Source: Flavobacterium cauense R2A-7
GTDB taxonomy: Bacteria; Bacteroidota; Bacteroidia; Flavobacteriales; Flavobacteriaceae
DNA: 64,000 bases
Direction: 5' to 3'
Assembly (NCBI RefSeq): GCF_000498475.1
Contig: NZ_AVBI01000024.1
Coordinates: 62,001 to 126,000 of the forward strand
This document shows, in pieces, positions 7,872-15,906 of the stretch (its first letter is position 1; the number at the start of each line of letters is the position of its first letter). The position numbers and the translations under genes are program-made. The notes beneath the pieces are model-generated. The model saw nothing but the letters and a program-made list of their open reading frames with translations. It made no database searches and was not told the origin of the DNA.

Positions 7872-8636
7872 TTGAAAGTATATTTTTTAGGAACCGGAAC
7901 TTCACAGGGAATTCCCGTAATCGGAAGCCATCATTCGGTATGTTTGAGTAATGATTTTAAAGACAAGCGTTTGAGGGTTTCCATTTGGATTCACTGGGAT
8001 GACTTCTCATTTGTGGTGGATTGTGGTCCCGATTTTCGTCAGCAGATGTTGGCCGCCAATTGTCATGATTTGGACGGAATTCTGTTTACACACGAACATG
8101 CTGATCATACGGCCGGTTTGGATGATATTCGTCCGTATAATTTCAGAAAGGGACCTTTACCGATTTTTGCACACGAACGGGTACTTAAAAGTCTGAAAAG
8201 ACGTTTTGATTATATTTTTGAAACCGAAAACCGATATCCGGGAGCGCCTTCGGTTGCAGTGAATGAAATAGAAAACAATAAGCCATTTGCGATAGGAAAC
8301 AAAACTGCCATCCCGATATCCGTTTGGCACGGCGATTTGCAGGTTTTCGGATTCAGAATCGACGATTTTGCCTATCTCACGGATGTGAAAACGATTGATG
8401 AGTCGGAAATTGAGAAATTAAAAGGGGTTAAGGTCTTGGTAGTCAATGCGCTTAGGGAAGAACCGCATGCAACGCATTTTAATTTGCAGGAAGCGTTGGA
8501 TTTTATAGCTTTGGTACAGCCGGAAAGCGCTTATTTAACGCATATCAGTCACCTTTTGGGATTCCATGAAGAAGTGGCTAAAAAATTGCCAAAGAATGTA
8601 TTTTTGGCTTACGATAACCTAGAAATCACAGTGTAA
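7872..8636 (+). CDS. MBL-fold metallohydrolase, PhnP-like
   Basis: A 254-residue metallo-beta-lactamase-fold hydrolase. It starts KVYFLGTGTSQGIP and has the metal motif THEHADH (H74, H76, D78, H79), the later ligand region SVWHGD, an Asp in YLTDVK, and LTHISH near the C-terminus. The LGTGTSxGIP opening and overall layout resemble PhnP-type phosphodiesterases, but no phn genes are nearby, so the substrate is unknown. The start codon appears to be TTG (7872), since no ATG or GTG precedes the conserved start in frame at a sensible distance. TATTTTTG at 7847-7854 is a possible -7 element. The next gene begins 2 bases after its stop. Confidence 0.87.
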   Translation: MKVYFLGTGTSQGIPVIGSHHSVCLSNDFKDKRLRVSIWIHWDDFSFVVDCGPDFRQQMLAANCHDLDGILFTHEHADHTAGLDDIRPYNFRKGPLPIFAHERVLKSLKRRFDYIFETENRYPGAPSVAVNEIENNKPFAIGNKTAIPISVWHGDLQVFGFRIDDFAYLTDVKTIDESEIEKLKGVKVLVVNALREEPHATHFNLQEALDFIALVQPESAYLTHISHLLGFHEEVAKKLPKNVFLAYDNLEITV

Positions 8637-8638
8637 AA

Positions 8639-9142
8639 ATGAAAAAAGCAGTATTATATTTATTTATTCTGTCCTTATTGTTCAACGTGTTTCAGTACAT
8701 GAATTCCACAAAAATCCTGAAAACACAAAGCAAAGAAATCGAGAATGCCAAAGCGAAAATCAAAATGGTAAGGGATTCTTCGAATATTGTTTACAATCAG
8801 ATGTTGGATGCAAATTATTTCTCTTTGGAAATGAACGATGAATCGATGGATTATTTTGAGAATTACAGCATTCCGGAATTAACAGAGAAAATTAAAAACG
8901 AATTATTGGCGTTAAATGATAATCCGAAAGGAAATCCACTGGTTCCTTATGACGCAATTGACGGAAACAAATTCATTATCAATAAAATAAAAATAATCAA
9001 CCACCGTTGGATTATTGCCGATGTTTATTCCGGAACGCTTAGAGGTGAAATTCTGATCAAGTATTTTGTCAACGAAAATAAGCCTACTGATTTTGAAACC
9101 ATAGAAACGATTTTATTTCCCAAAGTGAAAAATGTACAATAA
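8639..9142 (+). CDS. Membrane-anchored protein of unknown function
   Basis: A 167-residue protein with one N-terminal hydrophobic helix (residues 4-20) and no clear cleavage site, followed by a charged coiled-coil-like stretch (KTQSKEIENAKAKIKMV) and a soluble C-terminal domain rich in beta-prone sequence. It probably faces the periplasm from an inner-membrane anchor. It starts 2 bases after the MBL hydrolase stop, so the two are almost certainly co-transcribed. I do not recognise a family or catalytic motif. Confidence 0.75.
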   Translation: MKKAVLYLFILSLLFNVFQYMNSTKILKTQSKEIENAKAKIKMVRDSSNIVYNQMLDANYFSLEMNDESMDYFENYSIPELTEKIKNELLALNDNPKGNPLVPYDAIDGNKFIINKIKIINHRWIIADVYSGTLRGEILIKYFVNENKPTDFETIETILFPKVKNVQ

Positions 9143-9193
9143 AATTGTAGTAATTTAGTTTTTATTATCCGACTTAACGATAACCACCACCAC

Positions 9194-9697
9194 ATGAAAA
9201 CAATTTTACATACTATTTTAGCAGTTTTGTTGCTCACGTCCTGTGATTTCATTTTTAAGGATCATTCGAAGGATGATGCTGTTGTTTTGGATCAAAAACC
9301 TGTAGTGTTAGGTAATGATAAAGACGATAAAGGATGCGTTGCTTCGGCAGGCTATATGTGGTCAGAAACCCGTAAAGGTTGTATCCGTGTGTTTGAAGAA
9401 GGATTTCGATTGACACCTTATAAAAGTCCGGCCGATTCCATAGATGTTGACGGTGAGCAGGCTACACTTAATGCTTATGTTGTGTTCAGTGAGGATAAAG
9501 CGGTAGCCGAATTATTCTTGCCGAATGCCAAAAAATCCATGTTGCTGAAAAGAGAAAGTGAAGGAAAGCCTTATGTACAAGCCGATTGGATGCTGGAAGC
9601 ATGGAAAGGTTATGTGCTGAAAAAAGGAAATAAGATTGAATATGTCTCAGCAGTTGCTGTAGAAAAGAAAATAACCGGCAGTGATGTTGGGGAATAA
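9194..9697 (+). CDS. Putative lipoprotein of unknown function
   Basis: A 167-residue protein with a short signal peptide ending in the lipobox LLTSC (Cys17), then an Asp/Lys-rich linker (FKDHSKDDAV) typical of a surface or periplasmic lipoprotein tether. A conserved-looking motif GCVASAGYMWSETRKGCIR contains two cysteines that may form a disulfide. It follows the previous gene by 51 bases and ends at a strong terminator, so it may close the three-gene unit. Function is unknown. Confidence 0.78.
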   Translation: MKTILHTILAVLLLTSCDFIFKDHSKDDAVVLDQKPVVLGNDKDDKGCVASAGYMWSETRKGCIRVFEEGFRLTPYKSPADSIDVDGEQATLNAYVVFSEDKAVAELFLPNAKKSMLLKRESEGKPYVQADWMLEAWKGYVLKKGNKIEYVSAVAVEKKITGSDVGE

Positions 9698-9698
9698 A

Positions 9699-9724
9699 AA
9701 AAGCTCCGTTCGGAGCTTTTTTTA
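9699..9724 (+). terminator. Rho-independent terminator after the lipoprotein gene
   Basis: AAAAGCTCCG (9699-9708) pairs with CGGAGCTTTT (9711-9720), with a T-run after it. It lies between convergent genes and could serve both. Confidence 0.85.
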
Positions 9725-10372
9725 TTTGCTGTTTTCCAGCCAATTCTTAAAATCATAAAAATTCTGAGGTGCCACGCCGTGACCTACAGGGTATTCTTTG
9801 TAAACCACATCCAAGCCTAAACTCTTGAAAAATTCAGGAGCTTTTCGGGCCCAGTCCACCGGAATTACCTGATCGACTGTTCCGTGTGAAATGAAGAATT
9901 TCAGTTTACTGATGTCGTTGTTTTTATACTCTTCTTTTACGATATCCAAATTCAGATAACCGCTCAAGGCTACCACACGCTGTACTTTTTCAGGATACGA
10001 AAGTGCTACCGAATAGCTCAGAATCGAACCCTGACTGAAACCAATCAGTGTTACGTTTTCGGCATCAATCGGATACGCAGCTATTAATTCACCAATAAAA
10101 TTCGCAATCAAATCGCGTGAAGCTCTGGCTTCGTCATTGTCGGAGAATTTGTTTTCATCGGCATCAAAATGAATCGCATACCAAGCGTTTCCATAAGGCG
10201 GAAGCGGGTAGGGTGCACGAGCTGAAATCACAAAGTATTCCTCTGGTAATTCCTGTGCGAAGGAAAATAAATCTTCTTCGTTACTGCCGTAACCGTGCAA
10301 TAACAATAGTAAAGGATTTTTCTCTTTTTTTACTTTCGGTTCTCTAACGAGATGATATAAAGATAAACTCAT
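9722..10372 (-). CDS. Alpha/beta-hydrolase, carboxylesterase/phospholipase type
   Basis: A 216-residue serine hydrolase of the carboxylesterase/phospholipase (YpfH-like) type. The oxyanion-hole region LLLLLHGYGSNEED is at residues 21-34, the nucleophile elbow is GFSQG (S113), and the probable triad partners are D167 (SHGTVDQVIP) and H198 (YPVGHGVAP). No signal peptide, so it is cytoplasmic. It follows the Tic20-like gene by one base, as the last gene of a leftward run that begins with the BatA-like protein. Substrate is not readable; small-ester or lysophospholipid hydrolysis is typical of the family. Confidence 0.86.
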   Translation of the reverse strand: MSLSLYHLVREPKVKKEKNPLLLLLHGYGSNEEDLFSFAQELPEEYFVISARAPYPLPPYGNAWYAIHFDADENKFSDNDEARASRDLIANFIGELIAAYPIDAENVTLIGFSQGSILSYSVALSYPEKVQRVVALSGYLNLDIVKEEYKNNDISKLKFFISHGTVDQVIPVDWARKAPEFFKSLGLDVVYKEYPVGHGVAPQNFYDFKNWLENSK

Positions 10373-10373
10373 G

Positions 10374-10703
10374 TTATGCTAAATTTTTAAACCATTTCTG
10401 GAAATGTTCTCCTAATAGCGGAATCACTTTCATTTCGCCCTGAACGGCTCCGAGAAATCCATAAATCCAAAGTACAAAAATGAACACATAGAAAGCCGAA
10501 GAAACCATCCAACTGTCGAAATAACCAATAAAATAGGCTAAAATGTAAAACGTGATGTTAATTCCGAAAGCCTGACGAATATGAAAACCCGCAAACGAAT
10601 TTTTAGGTTCCAGATTCATGAAAATAGCGATGATACTTCCTAAAATGGTGAAGTAACTTATAATCGCGGTCGTTTTTCCTTCTTGTACTGAATTGTTTTC
10701 CAT
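10374..10703 (-). CDS. Tic20/DUF4870-like small membrane protein
   Basis: A 109-residue protein with about four hydrophobic helices (near residues 13-30, 47-61, 66-80 and 82-92). FAGFHIRQAFGINIT and a final LLGEHFQKWFKNLA resemble the Tic20-like/DUF4870 family of small integral membrane proteins found across Bacteroidota. The name is by homology to a chloroplast import component; no import role is shown for bacterial members. It lies 9 bases downstream of the dihydroorotase-like gene and 1 base before the esterase gene, so they are likely co-expressed. Confidence 0.78.
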   Translation of the reverse strand: MENNSVQEGKTTAIISYFTILGSIIAIFMNLEPKNSFAGFHIRQAFGINITFYILAYFIGYFDSWMVSSAFYVFIFVLWIYGFLGAVQGEMKVIPLLGEHFQKWFKNLA

Positions 10704-10712
10704 GACGAAATT

Positions 10713-11966
10713 TTAGTTTAAAATCAATTGTCGGTTATTGTAAATGCCGTAAGCGTGTCCTTTCATCGGTTGCCCTAAAAATGCGGAGTTTTTCGATTTT
10801 GAAAGGATATTTTCTTTGCTGAATTCCCAGTTTCCTTCGGTTGTAAATAACGTTAATGAAGCGACATTTCCTTCTTTAATAGGTTGCTTTTCAATTCCGA
10901 AAACGTTCTTGCCATTGATTAATTTTTCAACGATAATTTCCGTTGGTAAAATCGTCTGCAAGGCACCAAAAGCACTTTCCAATCCGATAGTTCCGTTTTT
11001 AGCATTGTCGAATTCCATTTTCTTGTGTTCTACATCCAACGGATTATGATCGGAAGTAATGAAATCAATCGTTCCGTTCAAAACGCCTTCAATCAAAGCT
11101 TTTTTATGGTTTTCATCGCGTAAAGGCGGCGTAACTTTATATCTTGTGTCGAATCCCGTTAAAACTTCATCCGTCAAAACCAGATTATGAACCGCAACAC
11201 TGCAGGTTACGTTCAAGCCTTTAGCTTTGGCTTCTTGTATTAATTGTACTGATTTTGCTGTGGATATCGTAGGAATGTGCATTTTTCCACCGGTATATTC
11301 CAGTAAAAACAGGTTTCGTGCCACTTCTAATTCTTCAGCTAATGACGGGATGCCTTTCAAACCTAATTTTGTACTAACAATGCCTTCATGAACCACGCCG
11401 TTTCCTTTGATGGTTTTGTCCTGACAATACGCCAGTACCAATCCGTCAAAATCCTGAACATATTGCAATCCGATTTTCAACAGGTTAGCATTGTCGGAAT
11501 TTTTATTATAATCGCCAAAAGCAATCGCTCCGGCATTTTTCATATCAAACATTTCGGCTAAATCGTTGCCTTCGCTGTTTTTGGTGAACGCACCAATCGG
11601 GTGTAATTGCGTAGCAAATCCGTTCGCCTTATTCAATACAAAACTCACTTGCGACTGGTTGTCAATTACCGGAAGGGAATTCGGTTGCAAAGCCACATTG
11701 GTAAAACCACTTTTTGCCGCTGTTGTCAATCCGTTTGCAATGGTTTCGCGGTCTTCAAATCCGGGTTCGCCAAAAGAAACCGAAGCGTCAAACCAACCTT
11801 GTGAAACGTGAAGGTTTTCCAGTTCAACAACCTGAAGGTTTTCTTCGTTGGTAAGATTTTGACCAATTTTTGTTATGATGCCATCGATAATTTTAATGTC
11901 GGCTTTCTGGTTGTGAAAAGCACTTTCTTTATCGATAATAGTTGTGTTTTTTAAAATTACGTTCAT
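10713..11966 (-). CDS. Dihydroorotase homologue, probably catalytically inactive
   Basis: The 417-residue amidohydrolase follows the type I dihydroorotase pattern along its length, but by eye most zinc ligands are missing. The DxHxH motif reads D60-A-S-V-S, the His of the HAED motif is Y180 (LAYCQD), and the ligand His of the later HVST motif is T233 (MHIPTIST). D152 and D306 (SDHNP) are kept. Such proteins in other bacteria are non-catalytic partners of aspartate transcarbamoylase (pyrC-prime/PyrX type). Here the start overlaps the upstream BatA-like gene by 4 bases, which points to translational coupling outside a pyrimidine operon. Automatic annotation would call it pyrC; activity should not be assumed. 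Confidence 0.85.
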   Translation of the reverse strand: MNVILKNTTIIDKESAFHNQKADIKIIDGIITKIGQNLTNEENLQVVELENLHVSQGWFDASVSFGEPGFEDRETIANGLTTAAKSGFTNVALQPNSLPVIDNQSQVSFVLNKANGFATQLHPIGAFTKNSEGNDLAEMFDMKNAGAIAFGDYNKNSDNANLLKIGLQYVQDFDGLVLAYCQDKTIKGNGVVHEGIVSTKLGLKGIPSLAEELEVARNLFLLEYTGGKMHIPTISTAKSVQLIQEAKAKGLNVTCSVAVHNLVLTDEVLTGFDTRYKVTPPLRDENHKKALIEGVLNGTIDFITSDHNPLDVEHKKMEFDNAKNGTIGLESAFGALQTILPTEIIVEKLINGKNVFGIEKQPIKEGNVASLTLFTTEGNWEFSKENILSKSKNSAFLGQPMKGHAYGIYNNRQLILN

Positions 11967-13891
11967 TTTACGAATTTTTGGATCAGTAGTTCGAGTAATA
12001 AAAATAGTAGTGTTGCAATTATAAAATATTTCCAGATTTCGTTGCCGGTTCGTGTCGAATGGATATCGTTAAAAACCGCTTCCACCGAAGATACGGAAGT
12101 AAATTTATCAAATAGATTGTCGTTGATCAGGCTCAAATCGCTTTCGGTTCGGGCGTGATTGAAACTGATGTTTTTCAAAACTTCTTTGTTCTTCATCACC
12201 GAAAAATTACCCGATTGTTCCGGATAATCGCCAAAAGCCAATTTGATTTTATTGTTCAGAATCTGTTGCATCGGAATGAAATCGGAAGTTTCGTTGGTAA
12301 TGGTAACCACTTCGTCTTTTGACAGTAAAACATCCAAAACCAGATTTTGATTTTCTCCGATGGTATAGGCTGAAATTCCGGTTTTCTGATTGTTCTGTGC
12401 CATGTTGTAAAACGTCGGAACAATTAAAGGAGAATTCTGGAAGTTGCTATTGTTTTTATTTATCGGTGCCGAGAAAACATACAGATGTCCGATTTTGTTG
12501 GTTGTTGAACCCAAGAAAAAGGATTGGTCGGCATAATTTAAAACGCTAGCAATAGCGCCACTCGTGCTGAAAGCTGTACTGACTTTAGGATACTGGAAAT
12601 TATCGGTTTTCTTTTCAAAAACGGTTTGGTACAACGGGTGACTGAACGCAATTTTAGTAACCTGTTTTTCCTGATTTTGCAGGGAACCGAACTTGATTCC
12701 ACTAAAATTGTTTAAAAAGGAGTTCAGATTTTGCGCCGAACTTTCCGAAGACGGAATCAAAACTACATTGCCGCCTTTTTCATAAAACGCTTTCAGTGTG
12801 GTTGTTAAGGCTTGCGGAATGTCTTTGATTTCGTTCAGCACAATGGCGTCTTGTTTGTCGATTGCATTATAATCGACCGCATTTAATTCGGAACTCGTAT
12901 AGTTGAATTCGTCCGGAGTATAAATTCGAGATAAGAATTCGTTTTTCGGGTTTTCGCCGATGACGATCACATTCGACTTTTCCGGTTTGGAAATGCTGAA
13001 ATAATAAGTGTTATCGTAAGTCAGACTTTTATCTTCAATGGAAACATAGCCGTGAAAATCTTTTTTAGGTAGGGAAAACTGAACCGATTTTTTGTTGTTT
13101 TCCAATTTTACCACAGTTTTGGCGATTAGATTTTTACCGTTGTAAACCGACATGGGAATATCGTTTTCAATGGCTCCAAAACCGTTCACGTCGACTTTAA
13201 TTTCATAAAACGTTTCCGATTGACCGCTGATGGAAACTGCATCAATGCTTACATTGTTTTGGTTTTCGGCTTTCGGAATCCAATAATAAACTGGTGAATT
13301 TTCGTTTAGTTTTTCAAGACTTTTCGATTGCGCATTAACCGCATCGGTAATGATGAAAATGTCTTTCGGAGTATTGTGTTTTTTGGTTTCGATTTTGGTC
13401 AGCAGAAAATCCAACTGAAACGGTGTAGCACTGTATTGTAGGTTTTGCAGGTCTTTTTGAATCGATTTTATATCGGTATCCCAAAACGTTTCGGTATTGG
13501 TTACCAAAGAAAAACGTTGGTTTTCGGGAGTGTTTTCAAGTAATTCCTGTACCGCACGTTTTAACAATTCGCCACGGTTGCCTTTGGCCTGCATCGAAAA
13601 GGAATTGTCCAAAATAATGACCATTTCGTTGCCGCTGTTCTGACTGTCTTTGGCTTTAAAAAAAGGCTGTGCAAAGGCAATAATCAGACAGGCTAATAAA
13701 AGCAATCGGGTAGCCAGCAGTAACCATTTTTTGATTTTGGAACTCTTTCGGGTTTGAATGCTGAGTTCTTTCAGGAAGCGAACATTGGTGAAATATTCGG
13801 TCTTAAAACGTCGTAATTGAAATAAATGCACCAAAATTGGTATCACCAATAAAAAAAGGAAATACAGAATTTCGGGATGTTTGAATTGCAT
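11963..13891 (-). CDS. BatA-like protein with N-terminal double-TM and vWA-type domain
   Basis: The 642-residue protein begins with the BatA N-terminal double-transmembrane region (helices near residues 9-25 and 56-77; KHPEILYFLFLLVIPILVHL and LLLATRLLLLACLIIAF). It continues with a von Willebrand A-like domain whose MIDAS motif is DNSFSM (about residues 95-100). A long extracytoplasmic stretch and a final hydrophobic helix (IWKYFIIATLLFLLLELLI) follow. Family members are envelope proteins associated with aerotolerance or cell-envelope clusters, without a defined biochemical role. It is the first gene of a leftward operon with the dihydroorotase homologue (4-base overlap), Tic20-like protein and esterase. 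Confidence 0.85.
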   Translation of the reverse strand: MQFKHPEILYFLFLLVIPILVHLFQLRRFKTEYFTNVRFLKELSIQTRKSSKIKKWLLLATRLLLLACLIIAFAQPFFKAKDSQNSGNEMVIILDNSFSMQAKGNRGELLKRAVQELLENTPENQRFSLVTNTETFWDTDIKSIQKDLQNLQYSATPFQLDFLLTKIETKKHNTPKDIFIITDAVNAQSKSLEKLNENSPVYYWIPKAENQNNVSIDAVSISGQSETFYEIKVDVNGFGAIENDIPMSVYNGKNLIAKTVVKLENNKKSVQFSLPKKDFHGYVSIEDKSLTYDNTYYFSISKPEKSNVIVIGENPKNEFLSRIYTPDEFNYTSSELNAVDYNAIDKQDAIVLNEIKDIPQALTTTLKAFYEKGGNVVLIPSSESSAQNLNSFLNNFSGIKFGSLQNQEKQVTKIAFSHPLYQTVFEKKTDNFQYPKVSTAFSTSGAIASVLNYADQSFFLGSTTNKIGHLYVFSAPINKNNSNFQNSPLIVPTFYNMAQNNQKTGISAYTIGENQNLVLDVLLSKDEVVTITNETSDFIPMQQILNNKIKLAFGDYPEQSGNFSVMKNKEVLKNISFNHARTESDLSLINDNLFDKFTSVSSVEAVFNDIHSTRTGNEIWKYFIIATLLFLLLELLIQKFVK

Positions 13892-13927
13892 TTAGTTGTA
13901 AAGATTTTTCAAAGATAACTATTTTTA

Positions 13928-14055
13928 GTGTTCAGTATTCAGTATTCAGTGTTCAGAGTACAGTTTTTTTCTGATTACCGTCAACCTAATCACTGGCTAC
14001 TGTCTACTACTTTTTCTGCAATCTGCAATTTGCCAACTGATTACTGACTACTACC
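13928..14055. repeat. Degenerate short-period intergenic repeat tract
   Basis: The gap between the BatA-like gene and the helicase gene contains tandem-like words: TTCAGTATTCAGTATTCAG with TTCAG variants at 13928-13963, and CTGCAATCTGCAATTTGCCAACTGATTACTGACTACTACC at 14016-14055 (split here as CTGCAATCTGCAATTTGCC plus AACTGATTACTGACTACTACC). A related word, CTGCAATCTGCCAACT, lies at 6300-6315. No gene, terminator or RNA is recognised. Confidence 0.5.
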
Positions 14056-14057
14056 TA

Positions 14058-15404
14058 TTATTTCTTCTTTCTCTTAGCAGCACGTTTTCTTTCGACTTCT
14101 CTGTTTCTTGGTGCTGTTTTTCTTGGCTTAGTTTTTCCGGGACCACCAAGATTAACCTGTTTGTTTTTATCCGATTTTTCATGAAAAGCCGCGCCACCTT
14201 CCAGTTTGACTTTCTTCATCAGGAATTTGACTTTCTTCTTGTCTTTTTCAAATTCCAAACGTTTTTCTTCAATTTTTATACCTTCCGGCACCGGTAAGAT
14301 TTCGAGTTCTTTTTCCATTAAAAGTTCGGCTTCTACCTGGAATTCTTCTTCTGTCGGTGCAATTAAACTTATCGCGATTCCTTCTTTATCGGCACGACCG
14401 GTACGACCGATTCGGTGAATGTATTGTTCCGGAGTTTCCGAAAATTGCATGTTGATAACGTGTGTAATATCGGAAATATCCAAACCACGCGCCATGATAT
14501 CGGTAGTTACGATGCCGCGAATTTCTCCGGCCTGAAAACTGGCCATCGTATTCAAACGGTAATTTTGGGATTTATTGGAATGAATTACTCCGAATTGACC
14601 CGGGAAATCTTCTTCCAAAAGATCCATTAAAATGTCGGCAACTCTTTTGTTGTTGATGAAAATGAGGATGCGTTCCAAAGCTTCGTCCTGCGATAATAAA
14701 TGTTTTAAGACATTGACTTTCGTAAGGAAATTGGGAACGTGATACGCAAATTGCTGTATTTTTTCCAAAGGTGTTCCGGATTGTGCCAGCGAAACTTCTT
14801 CGGGAAAATCGAAATATTCGTCCAAAAGTTCGTCTACTTCATCGGTCATCGTGGCTGAAAACAGTATGTTTTGGCGTTTCGGACGCATCATTGAAAGGAT
14901 GGAAGTGATTTGGAATCGGAATCCTAAATTCAGAATTTCATCGAATTCGTCAATAACCAATTTCTGCATTTCGTCGAAACGAACTACGTTGTCTAACGCC
15001 AGGTCCATCATACGACCCGGAGTTCCCACTAATACGTCAACCCCTTGGTAAACCGATGTTTTTTGAGTATTGATGTTCACTCCACCGTACACTCCTAAAA
15101 CACGAACCGACATGTATTTGGTCAGTTTTTCGACTTCTTCAGCCACTTGAACCACCAATTCACGAGTGGGAACGATAATTACCACTTTTGGCGTGTGCGT
15201 TGGCGTGAACTTCCATTGTTTTAGGATAGGAAGCAGGTAAGCGTAGGTTTTACCCGTACCGGTTTGGGCAATTCCCATAACATCGCGTCCCGACATGATT
15301 ACCGGAAATGATTTCACCTGAATAGGCGTAGGCGTGGTTAAGCCCAAATCATAAATGGCTTTTTGTAAGGATTTCGGAAGATTGAATTGCTCAAAAGTAC
15401 TCAT
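14058..15404 (-). CDS. DEAD-box ATP-dependent RNA helicase (RhlE/SrmB-like)
   Basis: A 448-residue superfamily 2 RNA helicase, likely acting in ribosome assembly or mRNA turnover. Motifs in order: Q-motif region near FEQFNLPKSLQKAI, motif I AQTGTGKT, motif Ia PTRELV, motif II DEFD (a variant of DEAD), motif III SAT, motif V/VI region TDIMARGLDI and HRIGRTGR. The C-terminus is a highly basic tail (KPRKTAPRNREVERKRAAKRKKK, about 23 residues, quoted in part: KPRKTAPRNREVERKR) suited to RNA binding. It is transcribed alone. The exact subfamily is uncertain, so no symbol is given. Confidence 0.9.
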   Translation of the reverse strand: MSTFEQFNLPKSLQKAIYDLGLTTPTPIQVKSFPVIMSGRDVMGIAQTGTGKTYAYLLPILKQWKFTPTHTPKVVIIVPTRELVVQVAEEVEKLTKYMSVRVLGVYGGVNINTQKTSVYQGVDVLVGTPGRMMDLALDNVVRFDEMQKLVIDEFDEILNLGFRFQITSILSMMRPKRQNILFSATMTDEVDELLDEYFDFPEEVSLAQSGTPLEKIQQFAYHVPNFLTKVNVLKHLLSQDEALERILIFINNKRVADILMDLLEEDFPGQFGVIHSNKSQNYRLNTMASFQAGEIRGIVTTDIMARGLDISDITHVINMQFSETPEQYIHRIGRTGRADKEGIAISLIAPTEEEFQVEAELLMEKELEILPVPEGIKIEEKRLEFEKDKKKVKFLMKKVKLEGGAAFHEKSDKNKQVNLGGPGKTKPRKTAPRNREVERKRAAKRKKK

Positions 15405-15507
15405 AAAACGTATATTTTGTGCAAAGATACAATTTCTGAGTCAGTTATTGCTAATTGACTAATATCGATGTAATCAGTTAGTCTTCGGAAATAAGTGTAA
15501 AGTAGAA

Positions 15508-15879
15508 TTATACCAAATTCGTTTGCAATAAATGTTTTACTTTTTTAACTAATTCTGTCGGATCAAAAGGTTTAGCTATGAAATCGTCAACGCCTAAATT
15601 GGAAACTTCCACAACGGTTTGATCTTCTTTTCCCAACGAGGAAATCATGATTATTGGAATGTTCGGATAATTGGTTTTTGAAAACAGTGTAATTTCCAAA
15701 CCGGATTTGAAAGGCATCATAATATCCGAAATGATTAAATCGGGAAGTACCGTTTCTATTTTTTCGATTCCCTGAATCCCGTCTGTGGCGATATGGGTTT
15801 CAAATCCTTCCTTTTTCAGAAGAAAATCCAAAATATTGATGATAATCTTATCATCTTCAATAAGTAATATTTTTTTCAT
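15508..15879 (-). CDS. Stand-alone response regulator (receiver domain only)
   Basis: A 123-residue CheY-like receiver with no output domain. It has the acidic pair D9/D10, the phospho-acceptor D52 (IISDIMMPFKSG), the switch Ser S80 and K103 (FIAKPFDP). It lies 27 bases downstream of the YaiO-like gene and closes the glycosyltransferase operon. No histidine kinase is present in the window, so its partner is unknown. In context it most plausibly controls, by protein-protein contact, the polysaccharide machinery encoded upstream; this is inference. Confidence 0.88.
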   Translation of the reverse strand: MKKILLIEDDKIIINILDFLLKKEGFETHIATDGIQGIEKIETVLPDLIISDIMMPFKSGLEITLFSKTNYPNIPIIMISSLGKEDQTVVEVSNLGVDDFIAKPFDPTELVKKVKHLLQTNLV

Positions 15880-15906
15880 GCTTATGCGGTATTTAATTTT
15901 AGAGAT

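Noticed and set aside
15508-15879. Receiver gene as part of a complete two-component system here
   Set aside because: No histidine kinase or output domain is encoded in the window; only a stand-alone receiver can be stated.
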